A stretch of DNA of 64,000 nt, from positions 20,063,341 through 20,127,340 of the forward strand of contig CM068583.1 in NCBI GenBank assembly GCA_035048485.1, written 5' to 3'. The notes beneath the pieces are model-generated. The model was given only the letters and a program-made list of their open reading frames with translations. It was not told where the DNA came from and did not search any database. Made by a program: the position numbers and the translations under genes. This document shows, piece by piece, positions 20,673-31,403 of this stretch (position 1 is the first letter of the stretch; every line of letters begins with the position of its first letter). The stretch comes from Pteria penguin (lineage: Eukaryota; Mollusca; Bivalvia; Pterioida; Pteriidae).

Positions 20673-23600
20673 CTAGAATATGGTAGGAATAATTATCATT
20701 TTCAAGAGAAAGAATCATCACAAATAGTTTACAAAATATTTTTAAGATTTAACTTTTTGATATTCAACATCAAGATTATATCACTAATACTGTGGTAGAC
20801 AAAGGGAGGAAACCATATGAACGAGAAAATATCAACTTTTGACAGATAGCCTACTCTGGCAAACTTCCTTACTTGCCCTGAACAGGTTTTAAATCCAAAT
20901 GTGACAAGGAGTGAAGCCACAGTGAGTTCCACTTCCAGTTTCAGCACACTTGGCGTCGATGCCTTAGGTTTAATCAATATTCATCTATGGAGATTTTATT
21001 GGAATTCAATTGTATTGATTGCCTTATGCATAGCTCTGTCTTTAGATTGATTCTTTGGTTCACTTTTTCAGCCACTTTGGTTTTAACACTGCTCTTCAAA
21101 TATTTATATATTATTAGAATTCCAATCATTTGACCATGAACATCACTGAAGAGACATAAGTTGTCGAAATGTTCATCTGGTGATCAAAATTATATTGTAT
21201 ACATGTTCTAAATTTATTGTAACGAGAGCTTGCATTTTGGTTTTTGTTTTATCACTGTAATTATATGTTCAGTTATGAGAATAAATAATTTGTTGTTGTT
21301 GTTGATTAAAATTGACATACACAGCTGGATTGGAATGCAATAACATTGCAGTACAGAGAGCTGTTTTGTATTTAGTAATTATCTTTTAAGATCAGGTTTT
21401 TTTTTAATGCTTCAACATTTCAGAACATAACAGGTTGTCTCATTTGTTTTTGATAAGAAAATTGTGAATACTACAAAGGCAATTCTATGAAATAGGGGGC
21501 ACAATCTCTGGACATTTTACCTTTTCATCAGTAGCCCCAGATTCAACTTCCACCTGCATCTCCCAAAACAGCTTGACTAAAGCCTGTACTGTAAAAAGAC
21601 ATTCTTGTTTCAAAGGATCGCCATTCTGGTGTCGAAGTATATATGCATATTTCCAAAGGTCGACACATCGTTGGTAGCGATGAACATCTGCATAAACTGC
21701 TCCACGATACATCAATCCAAAAGTGGTATCTTTATGGTGCGGACCCAAAATTCTCTCTCTAATCAACAAGGCCTGCATATAGAATTCATCTCGTTCTGAT
21801 ATCTTCTCCAATTCTTCCATATTAACAGGTTCTCTGGAGTTCTGATATGCAAAGTTTGTTTTTGCTGGTAATATTTTATGCACAATATTCTGTGGGTCAG
21901 CAAACCTCAAAGCCATGGCCTTTTTCCAGACTTCTAATGCACCTGCCATGTCATGGACTTCATCAACAAAATTTGTGCCAAGAAGTTCTAAGGAGCTTAT
22001 AGTCTTTTCGACAGTTTGTTGAGTGTTGTCTAGAATATATTTTACAATACCTGTAAAACCTCGTAAGGCAGCAGTTTGCAGGGCATCATCACCAAAGGAA
22101 TTTGTTGCTTTATAATCTGATCCATGTTCTAAGAGAAGCTTCACAGTGTCAAGCCTGCCTTCCCGTACTGCGTAATGAAGGGCAAGATTTCCAGAGTTAT
22201 CCTTTGCATTTACATCGACAAATCTGGAAATCAGAAACTCACACAGAACTGGACTCTGAACCGAGTTGATAAGACATGTGCCACCGTTGATATTGGGTTT
22301 ATGAATGTTGGCTCCATTCTCCACTAAAAACTTGACAATGGAGATGTTGGTCATGTAACAAGCTGACCGTACAGGAGTAGACTGAGTGTCGGAGGAACTG
22401 TTGATGTCAGCACCATGCATGATCAGGGTCTGCACCACCTCAAACTTGTCGGCTACAGAAGCACACCACAATGGAGATACCACATGACGTGTGTGATCTA
22501 ATTCTACTTCATAAATACCTGAAAAAAGAGAATTTTAAATATAGACTTACATAGTACAGTGTATAAACCTTACAGTAAATTGGACATAATTTTTATGCTT
22601 TGAACAGTATTCAGAAATTTTAAAATTTCAGTATTCTGTATTTAGAAATTAAAATCTATGCCCTAATATACTGCAAATAATTTGTGTGTGCGTGTGTGTG
22701 TGTGTAGGGGAAGGGAGGAGCTAACTAAAGGAGAATGTCTGCAGGACTTGTGTGTGTGGAGGGGGAGGGGGGACCAAATTACAGGAGAGTGTCTACAGGC
22801 TTTGTGTGTGTGTCGGGGGAGGGAAGAACTAACTACTGGACAGTGTCTGAAGGATTCGTGTGTGTGGAAGGGGAGGGGGGAGCTAACTATAGGAAAGCGT
22901 CTGCAGGATAATGTGTGTGTGTGAAAGTTGGGCGAGAAGACGCTAATTACAAGAGAGTGTTTGCAAGATTACTGGTAGTGTGTGTGAAAGGGGTAGGGGA
23001 AGGAGCTAACTACAGGAGAGTGCCTGCAGGACTTGTGTGTATAGAGGGGAGGGAGGGAGAAAGAAGCTAACTATAGGTGAATTTCTGCAGGATTTTGAAA
23101 GTTAAAGATGAAGTCCGGTGCTGGATTGTTATACAATTTGTCACTGAGATAACTTGTAATTCATCAAAAAAAAAAAAAAACCTCATTATGAATCATTATT
23201 GGTGACAGGTAACCTGGACATCTTATCACCAAAACGGAAACTCTACCCACAAAATTTCACACAATGACTCATCACCAACCCTAAGAATTATTCATTCGTT
23301 TTCACTTGTGAGATATGTCACCACCTTATATGACTTACAAGTGTTTGTTCATTTGTTCCTCATCAGAGTCAGGAACTCACCAATATATTCATGATCTTTG
23401 AGCTTCAAGTCTTCCATCCACATCTTGTGAACAAGAGGCCCCAGTGGGCCTGTATCACTCACCTGAGTACCTAGATTATGAGTCATGCAGGAAGGAAGAA
23501 GTTATTTATTTTTGTATTACTGCGACCACAGGGCTTTCGGCTTGTTGCCCCCCCTCAAATATACCAATACACAGGGCTTTCGGCTCATTGCCCCTCCCCC

Positions 23601-26600
23601 CCTCCCCTCAAATATACCAATATATTGGTATATTTGAGGGGGGCAACGAGCCGAAAGCCCTGTGCTGTGCACATCCATTCAGGAGGTTTCAATATTAAGC
23701 ATTTGCTTTGTCTCTGCAAGATGTGATTCAGGGCAACAAGTTAGTCATTTTCTTTGGGTGGGGCCTTTTGTTGACTGATTTCAAGTCTGGGTCATGAACA
23801 ACAATTTATTTCAAATACTGTCCAGATCCAACTTAAAATGGCCTAATTTGATATGTTGAGTGTTGAGAAACATCTAAAAACTTATTTAGATGTGTAAAGA
23901 AATGAAACAAGAGGCCCAAGTGGGCCTATATCGCTCACCTGAGTACCTAGATTATCAGTCATGCATGAAGGAAGAATTCATTTATTTTTGCATTAATGTG
24001 ACTAAGTCAACACAGATGTTGAAAATATGTCAAATTTTATTTCAGGCTAGAATAAAAAACAACACTTTTTTGCACATCCATTCAGGTGATTTTGATATTA
24101 AGCATTTCCTTTGTCTCTGCAAGAAGTCATTCAGGGCAACAAGTTAGTCATTTTCTTTAGGTGGGGCCTTTTGTTGACTGATTTCAAGTCTGGGTCATGA
24201 ACAACAATTGTTTCAAATATTGTCCAGATCTAACTTAAAATTGCCTAATTTCATATGTTGAGTGTTGACAAACATCTAAAAACTTATTTAGATGTGTAAA
24301 GAAATGAAAAAAAAATTTTGACCACAGCTGGATTTGAACCGCTACTCTCCATATTTCAATTACCAAGTGGTATATGTACTATTGTGAGAACTGCTTTTTA
24401 GACATGGTGGCATTATCTGTTAACCAATTAAGATGAAATTTACCAAATTGATAGAGGACTTTTAGAACTTCATGTATTCCATGTTTCATTAAAATCTTTC
24501 ATGTGGTATAACAGCAGAAGTGAAAAATGTGATTGAATTGTTCCTATACACCCTCATTTGGAAGTCTTAAAAAATTCATAGAAAATCCAAAAATTGAGAT
24601 ATTGACAAAATTCTTTCAAAGTAACAATCCTTACCATAATTATGATCACAATAGTCCATAAGAAATCATCATTATCAATTAACTAGGAAATATGACACTT
24701 TTTTCTGCATTGAATCACCAAGTCCAAAGAAATGTCAAAAAAAATTCTAAAATTTGATTTTGGAAGGGAACCAAAATGACAATACGTCTTCACTCATCCC
24801 TCTAGATCATTTCTATGCATTCTGTTTGTCTCTGTATACAGCCCGTATGAAAAAGAATATTGTTAAACGAGGGAACACTTTTGTGACCTACTCTTGACTA
24901 TGGTGGCGCCACCTGTAAAGAGGTCTGGACGAAAACAACAGAATTTGAAGAGGATCATAAGTGACTTATTTCTACCACGATTTATTAAAATCCTTCAAAA
25001 TGGCCACCCCCCCCCCCCCCCCCCCCCACCCTTTTTTTTGGAAGTCTTAAACGTAAAATTCCTAATTTCATATGTTGAGTGTTGAGAAACATCTAAAAAC
25101 TTATTTAGATGTGTAAAAAAAAAAAAAAATTTTTTTTGACCACAGCTGGATTTGAACCGCTACTCTCCATATTTCAATTACCAAGTGGTATATGTACCAT
25201 TGTGAGACCTACTTTTAGACATGGTGGCATTATCTGTTAACAAATTTGGATGATCCACACAAAAAACAAAACCTTTGAAAAGGACTATGAGTACTTGCAT
25301 CCTACCCAGTTTTATCACAATCCTTCAAGTTGTTCTGTAGATCAAGTTGAAGATATGAAAAATTGTCCCCCCCCCCCCTTTCTTGGAAGTCTTAAAAAAT
25401 TCATAAAAAATTCAAAAATCGAGATATTGAAAAAATTCCTTTGCACCAGCATTCCTTACCATAGAAATGATTAAATGAAACCAAATGAATGCATCAATGT
25501 TTACTAAAAGAAAATAATAACTCTTTAATGCATTAAAATAACAAAGTCCAAAATAAAAATGAAAAAACGTCAAAAATTTGATTTCGGAATGGAACCAAAA
25601 ATATCAACACTTCTTCCCATATGCCTCTAAATCATTCCTATGCAGTCGGTTTGTCGCTGTATGCACCCGATCTGAATAAGAAGTTTGTCAAAGGAGGGTA
25701 CCCTCTGTGACCTACTTTTGTCTGTGGTGGTGCCACCTGTTCATGGATCCTGACAAAGATGACCACATTTGTCGGGGACCTTGAGTATTTGATGCATGCC
25801 AAGTTTCATTGAATTCCAGCAAGTGGTTCCGAAGAAAAAGTTCAAACTGTGAAATGTTTACACCAATTATCCCACCCCCTTTTTCTTGAAAGTCTTAAAA
25901 AATTCATAAAAAATCCAAAACATAAAATATTGAAACATTTTCTTCGCAGTAGTATTTCTTACCATCAAAATGATCAAATTAAACCAAATTAATGCATCAA
26001 TGTTTACTAAAAGAAAAAAATACCTCTTTTCTGCATTAAAACTACCAAGTACAAAAAAACGTCAAAAATTTGATTTCAGAACGGAACCAAAAATAACGAC
26101 ACTTCTTCACACATCCCTCTAGATCATTCCTATGCATTCGGTTTGTCTCTGTATGCCCCGGTCTGAAGAAGAAGTTTGTCAAAGGAGGGTACCCTCTTTG
26201 ACCTACTTTTGCCTGTGGTGGCGCCACCTGTTGATGAATCCGGACAAAAAACAACAACACTTGTAGGGGACCATGAGTACTACATGCTTATAAAGTTTCA
26301 TCAAATTCTGTTCAGTGGTTCTGGAGAAGAAGTCGAAAATGTGAAAGGTAACGACGGACGACGGACGGACGGACGACGGACGGTGATTGATCACAATAGC
26401 TCACTTGAGCCTTTGGCTCAGGTGAGCTAATAAAAATTTTGACCACAGCTGGCTTTGAACCACTACTCTCCATATTTCCATTACCAAGTGGTACATGTAC
26501 CATTGTGAGACCTATTTTTTAGACATGGTGGCATTATCTGTTGACCAATTGGTTGATAGAGGACCTATAGTACTTCATGTATACCATGTTTCATCAAAAT

Positions 26601-29074
26601 CTTTTATGTGGTGTACATGTAACAGCAGAAGTTAAAAATGTGAAGAATTGTCCCTATACACTCTCATTTGGAAGTCTTAAAAAATTCATAAAAAATCCAA
26701 AAATTGATATATTGACAAAATTCCTTCACAATAATATTCCTTACCAATATTATGATCAAAATAGTCCATAAGAAATCATCATTATCAATCAACTGAAAAA
26801 ATATGACACTTTTCTGCATTGAAATTACAAAGTCCAATAAAAATGTTGAAAAAACATCAAAAATTTGATTTCGGAACAGAACCAAAAATAACAAGGCTTC
26901 TTCACACATCCCTCTAGATCATTCCTATGCATTCTGTTTGTCTCTGTATGCCTCCAGTTTGTTAAAGGAGGGTACCCTCTGTGACCTACTTTTGCCTGTG
27001 GTGGCACCATCTGTTGACGGATCTGGACGAAAAACAACAACACTTGTTGGGGACATGAGTAATTCATGCATACCAAGTTTCATCAAATTCTGTTCAGCAG
27101 TTCTGAAGAAGAAGTCGAAAATGTGAAAAGTTAACGATGAACGGACGACAGACGGACTACGATTGACCAGGTGAGCTAAAAAGTGCTATATATAAGTCTA
27201 ATTTTATTTATAATGATATTAAATCCAAGCTTTGGTGAAAAATTACATGTATCTTCTGAAAATTTAGGACAATGTCTAATATTCAATGACAAGTAATCTT
27301 GTAGAGTTTTTGAAGAAACAGAACTTTCTCTGACAAGTTATCTGGTTAACGTGTCACCAGGTGACAAGTTCAGTTAGTTGACAAGATCACTTGTCACCAA
27401 TTATGAGTCTTTTTTTGGTGAAAGTTACATTGTTACACTTCTTGTCTTGGTGGCGAATTGTTTAGATACCAAGTGAAGTACATGTACCCTATAAAATATA
27501 GCTACATGTAGATTGGAGTACCATGAGACAAATAAGTTCAAATTCTCGACTTCCTTGTTTTGAGCTCAGGGATGTGGTATCCAGTACAATACACAAAGCA
27601 GATACTATCAAAATATTAAGGACACATTTGTTGTTTGTGTTTTACGTAATCCAGATTTCACTAAAATTTACTATCTGGTACATATATTTATCAGATTTTT
27701 ATGACCCTGATTATTTCTCTTAAATAATGCCATGTCACAAAATCTGCCTGATCTTTTGCATCCAAATATCTACAGTGACACAGGACTTAAGGTTTTAGTT
27801 GTGAAAAATACAATATACATGTACATGTACTGACAAAGTTTATTACAAGAGGAAGTTTTTAACAGGAAGTAAGGCCAATTAAAATTAATTGGTAGATTTT
27901 CATCCCCGCCCGCCCCTAAAAAATCGACCCGCCCCAGGATTTTTTTTAAACAAATCCGGAGCATCTGAATTCCAGTATTTTAATTCACCATTTCCGGTAG
28001 TTGACAAAATGGTTTTCGCTGTCGTGAGAGTTGTTGCCCGCATGATCGAAAAGAAAAGCTGGTTTGCTTCGAATTTTAACGATATTCTTACAGAATAGTA
28101 CTGCTATTGCTTTTATGGCACACATATTTCATACAAGAAAAATAAATTCTAAAACAATAAATTCCACCCAACCGCCCCATATATTTTCACGAGGTTGGAT
28201 GAAAATCTACCTATTAGGTTTAATTGGCCTAAATTGAGGGAATAGAGTTGAAGAACTAGGAGACCTCTTTGATTAGCGCTAAATTTCAAAAATATAATTA
28301 TCAATTAATAATCTAGTATCCAATAACACATCTACATGTATCTACATGTACAATATACAGTACAGTCCGGATGGAACTTTGAATGCCCACTGTCCACAAA
28401 GGCAGTCTGGACAGTGGGCAGTCCACCTGAAATTTCAGTGGGCATTAGGAGTGGACATTTACCTGAGCTATCAAGCTGTCCACTTACCTGTATGTTAATT
28501 CTAACTGACTCTTACAAGAATGTCCACTGTGTCCTGTGGGCATTTTTAATGCCCACTCTAAAAATGCCAACTGTGACCAGTGGGCAAATTAAGATCCACC
28601 CGGACTGTACAGTAAGGATATATACATAGTGAACGGTACTGAATGTCCACTACGGATACAATAGAAAATTGGTAAAAGTAGCAATAAAAGATCCTTGATA
28701 GAAACGGCTGAGATCAGGTGTCACACAGGAGTCAATTAAATTCATTATGATGCCTTATTCACAATATAAACCACACTAGCTAAGTAATTCTCATTCATTT
28801 ATTCACCTTTCTGTTCGATGTCAGCGAGGCAGTCATCCAGGAGATAGTTTACAAAATGCACCCTTCCCTTCAGACAAGATGTGAATAATGGGGCATTGCC
28901 ATTAATTTTCTGGGCCACAATTCGCCGCCGCTGCTGCTTTGAGAATTTCCGAAGTGTAGCCTTAAGTTTACTTAACTTGTCCTCCATTATACATGTATGG
29001 ACAATGGAAGCATACCATGAGACATCAATATCGTCTCCTCTTCCCGATGAACAGGTTGCCATATTTATAAAACC
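20001..29074 (-). CDS. FEM1: FEM1-family ankyrin protein, putative CUL2 E3 ligase substrate receptor (641 aa)
   Basis: Three coding exons, minus strand: 29062-28807, 22518-21521, 20672-20001. They join in phase 1 then 0 to give 641 residues, the usual FEM1 length. Ankyrin repeats run from about residue 55 to 250 (PLWCASVADKFEVVQTLIMHGADI, HYAVREGRLDTVKLLLEHG). They are followed by SSLELLGTNF, then a TPR-like helical region (ALLIRERILGPHHKD, YRGAVYADVHRYQRCVDLW; about 328-385), C-terminal ankyrins (ESLLHLSVD, about 500-585) and a VHL-type box TLKCLAAKVIMNHKI (609-623) with a CUL2-box-like DLPVSLIPFV. In known FEM1 proteins the ankyrins read C-terminal degrons and the box binds Elongin C/CUL2. 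The N-terminal 50 residues and first repeats are divergent, so this may be a lineage-specific paralogue rather than the FEM1A/B/C orthologue. Confidence 0.92.
21025..21215 (+). repeat. Dispersed repeat copy A with hammerhead-like core
   Basis: Phrases CATAGCTCTGTC, AGATTGATTCTTTGG, CTCTTCAAATATTT and GGAATT precede the structured end: CTGAAGA (21146-21152), a GACA/TGTC stem with 5-nt loop, then GAAA (21166-21169), flanked by ATGAACA and its complement TGTTCAT. Related copies are at 34855-35045 and, split by the Mutator-like element, at 30232-30333 plus 33762-33860. It lies between FEM1 exons 2 and 3. Confidence 0.75.
21521..22518 (-). CDS. FEM1: FEM1 exon 2 (main ankyrin and TPR-like region)
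   Basis: Acceptor TTTTTTCAG ends at 22519 and donor GTAAAA begins at 21520. 998 nt, entering in phase 1 and leaving in phase 0. Encodes residues 86-418. The frame stays open past the donor to 21485, but homology ends at the splice site. Confidence 0.9.
22682..23100 (+). repeat. GT/G-rich minisatellite in FEM1 intron
   Basis: About seven units of roughly 60 bp built from GTGTGTGTG, a GGGGAGGGG-type run, AGCTAACTA.AGGAGA and GTCTGCAGGA. Units differ in length and have drifted. Confidence 0.85.
23432..23907 (-). mobile_element. Truncated AGCTCACC-ended element (3' end unit)
   Basis: Carries the same hairpin-plus-CTTG 3' terminus as the full copy (on the plus strand CAAGAGGCCCC.AGTGGGCCT) and the following internal block, then abuts the 3' terminus of the next copy at 23908. 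It contains the fold-back insertion at 23571-23663. Confidence 0.8.
23571..23663. mobile_element. Small fold-back insertion with partial duplication
   Basis: The arms meet at the palindrome TACCAATATATTGGTA (23615-23630). The outer arms read ACAGGGCTTTCGGCTC and its complement, with C/G-rich runs between. A third, direct copy of the left arm lies at 23528-23570. It replaces the continuous sequence seen in the copy at 24030-24090. Confidence 0.8.
23908..26428 (-). mobile_element. AGCTCACC-ended dispersed element, full-length inverted copy
   Basis: End-to-end counterpart of 11766-14347 in opposite orientation, with all internal blocks in the same order and close identity by eye. The 5' terminus with its GAGCC/GGCTC hairpin and CCGTC-rich array lies at 26340-26428. 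It is in the first coding intron of FEM1. Confidence 0.85.
26429..27177 (-). mobile_element. Partial AGCTCACC-ended element adjoining the full copy
   Basis: Starts at its 5' terminus at 27177 (AGCTCACCTGG, then a shortened GTC-rich tract) and runs through one internal unit to a block reading TTTTGACCACAGCTGG on the plus strand, which abuts the 5' end of the full copy at 26428. With 23432-26428 it forms a head-to-tail cluster. Confidence 0.75.
27178..27872. other. FEM1 intron sequence, nothing recognised
   Basis: AT-rich; a short stretch of GTGACAAGT/ACTTGTCACC phrases near 27350-27420 is mildly repetitive. No exon. Confidence 0.4.
27873..28229. mobile_element. MITE-like element with about 33-bp inverted ends
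   Basis: GGCCAATTAAA, then GGTAGATTTTCATCC at the left; the inverted counterpart GGATGAAAATCTACC, then TTTAATTGGCC at the right. The inner 15 bp match exactly. The inside has C-rich runs near both ends and a 69-codon frame that I do not recognise. Target duplication not resolved. Confidence 0.7.
28363..28607. mobile_element. 245-bp MITE with TA target duplication
   Basis: CAGTCCGGATGGAAC at the left and inverted CCACCCGGACTG at the right, flanked by TA (28361-28362, 28608-28609). The interior is built of repeated GTGGGCATT and GTCCACT phrases that can fold on themselves. Probably mobilised by a Tc1/mariner-type transposase. Confidence 0.8.
28807..29074 (-). CDS. FEM1: FEM1 exon 1 (coding from ATG at 29062)
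   Basis: An acceptor (ATATTTCAG on the minus strand) lies just upstream of ATG 29062-29060, so a non-coding exon precedes it. 256 coding nt end at donor GTGAAT (28806), phase 1. Encodes residues 1-85 with a basic helix (QQRRRIVAQK) and one weak ankyrin repeat. Confidence 0.85.
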
Positions 29075-29127
29075 TGAAATATATCAAGATTACTTATTTG
29101 TATGGTGAAACCAATCTTGTGTAACAG

Positions 29128-29222
29128 GCAAGGAGAAAAAGATGTGGCTGAACCCAGGAATCAAACCCATAACCTTCTGCATTTAGGCTCTTACCACTGA
29201 ACTACAATTTATCCAGGCTAAT
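29128..29222 (-). mobile_element. tRNA-like SINE head, copy 1
   Basis: The reverse complement has B box GGTTTGATTCC and an A-box-like GTTCAGTGGTAAGAGCC. Paired with the similar unit at 29344-29432. In the candidate 5' intron of FEM1. Confidence 0.55.
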
Positions 29223-29343
29223 ATCAGCATCCATCACACTTCTCCCCTGCCACTGGTTTCCAAACCTGGAAACCTAAGATAGAAATTATCCTGGTTCTCC
29301 TTCACATGAAGGTCACTATCACTGCACCATATCTGTAATAGGC

Positions 29344-29432
29344 AGGGGAAGATGTGGTCAGATCCCGAAATCGAACCTAGAACCTTCCACATTAAGGGGA
29401 GAAGCTCTTACCGTTGAGCTATCCAGGCCAAT
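29344..29432 (-). mobile_element. tRNA-like SINE head, copy 2
   Basis: The reverse complement reads TAGCTCAACGGTAAGAGC at the A box and GGTTCGATTTCGG at the B box, followed by CACATCTTCCCCTGCC as in copy 1. The two may be one dimeric or duplicated SINE. Confidence 0.6.
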
Positions 29433-30056
29433 TCCGACATCTGTCACACTTGTTACTACGACTTAATTTTGCTTTATCACTTTTATATTCGGTCTTTTCG
29501 TTATACAGATTTAATTCCCATTTTGGACGGTATCTGACGTAAAAAACCTATGACGTCATCAAATTCTATGGAAACTGATCTAAAACTCAGGGAAATGAAA
29601 GTCCACAAATGACATTTTCATCGTAAACTGATGACGTAATAATTGTTTCACATCAGACACCATCTCAAATGGGAAATAACTCTGTTTAACGCAAAGACTC
29701 AATACAACAGTCAGGTAATTTTCATCTATTAACAGGTTAATCTGATCCATTTAACTGAAAGATACGGATCTTATACGATTAAATACAGATTTATAAAGAA
29801 GTTACAAACATATTTATGGTGAGTATGGTTATTGTGATTTTTCACTCTGTTATTCAATAGATAGATCTACGTATTCATAACATAAAGTTTACTGTATGCA
29901 GGACTGTCACTGATATGAGAAGCGGATTGAATTTACTCTGATAAAAATAATTACTTAACACCATTTCACAGTATAAGGATCGATGGAAATATTTGTTATG
30001 ACCAGGAAATTGACACATATCGATGCATTCAATGGAAATCAGATGGGTATGTTTAC

Positions 30057-30130
30057 CTGTCACCTGTGCCCCTTCCTCCTGAAAATCCAGGTTAAAGTAT
30101 CGATCACATCTGGTCATACAGTGAACGGGA
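30057..30130 (-). other. Candidate 5' non-coding exon of FEM1
   Basis: A strong donor CAG|GTAAAC (minus strand, at 30057/30056) faces the acceptor at 29075. The upstream edge is arbitrary. Splicing would place the transcription start near 30.1-30.3 kb, just outside the Mutator-like element. This is inference only. Confidence 0.3.
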
Positions 30131-30333
30131 GATAACTCTTATAACAACACCTGTTTTATTAGACTGGAGTTATCTGCTCCTGCTTACTCTCACTGCGCTA
30201 AGATATCAATAAATATAGAACATATATACATGTACCTTTTAATTTTGTGCACCAGATGCGCATTTCGACAACTTATATCTCTTCAGTGGTGCTCGTAGCC
30301 AAATGATTGGAATTCTTATAATATATCAATATT
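30131..30333. other. Likely FEM1 upstream region; left half of a split repeat
   Basis: 30232-30333 is the inverted left half of the repeat also seen at 21025 and 34855, including a hammerhead-like core (minus strand). No TATA or other promoter element could be singled out. Confidence 0.4.
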
Positions 30334-30900
30334 CGATCCATAAAATTCCAGAAATCACCGAAATCCCTATGTATTTACAGAAATCCCCACAAAAACACAG
30401 AAATCCCCATTACTTTATCAAAAATCACCGATATGTAAATAGATAGGACTATCATTCACCCTTAAAGCAAGTTTCAGATATATTAAACAACAATTGATTG
30501 ACTTATAACCATTTTATTTTTTTAATTTTAATGATCCACTACTGGCGGCCATGTTGGATTGGAAGTACATGTATACATAACAGTGTCAGAGTTTTGTTAT
30601 ACTTTATGATATAAACTGTATAAGATGTTCATACTTGTAAATTAACATAAACCGATTTAAAATCTAGCAAAGACAGTTAAGTACAACTTTATCTAAGTCA
30701 TTTAATTATATACGTTTGAAATTAACAAACACCGTAACAAGCGACACCAATATATAATACATACATTTACTGAATTCAACAATAACAAGCCTCTTTGTGA
30801 AATATATTTGCCATTTATTGAAGGTATTTTGAAAATAGAATTAATTAATACTACTGTATAATCTTCGACTGCGTTACTGTTATGTATACTTCCAATGGTC

Positions 30901-31020
30901 TACGGTCAAGTCGCCCCAAAGTGAAGTCGCCCCACATCGGTTAAGTCGCCCCAAATGGGAAAGTGAAGTCGCCCCACATCGGTTAAGTCGCCCCAAATGG
31001 GAAAGTGAAGTCGCCCCGAA
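30901..31020. repeat. Short tandem repeat AAGTCGCCCC inside the MULE
   Basis: AAGTCGCCCCA recurs six times; a 42-bp unit (GTGAAGTCGCCCCACATCGG, TTAAGTCGCCCCAAATGGGAAA) is present about 2.5 times. Confidence 0.85.
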
Positions 31021-31403
31021 TTATTAAATATTTGTTGCCGTATAGTGTTGTTATATTATTGTAAGTTCTTGGTGATAAAGGTATTGATAGATGATATTTG
31101 ATTTTTTCTTGGATATAATGATAATTTGAAGATATCGTAAAAATGACCATGATTAACTCCTTTGACTTTCTAATATATTTCCCGTAGGATGTCAATAGAA
31201 ATGGAGATGTCAAACCTATTTTCGTCAACATGATATATAACAGAAAAATATATGTAGCACTAGTATGGTTTATTTCACATAACATGCATTACAACTACAA
31301 TCAAACAATCAAATAATGATAAGCAAATGTATACGGACAATAAGCACTAAATAATCCAACACTACATTATCACACACTAAGTTTACACTGAGAGCACATT
31401 GAA

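Noticed and set aside
23444..24147. Overlapping frames in the 24 kb repeat cluster
   Set aside because: The same frames recur in inverted copies of a non-coding dispersed element (compare 14108-14449).
30901..31020. CRISPR-like spaced repeats
   Set aside because: The AAGTCGCCCC repeats are spaced by non-unique sequence and form a simple 42-bp tandem repeat inside a eukaryotic transposon.
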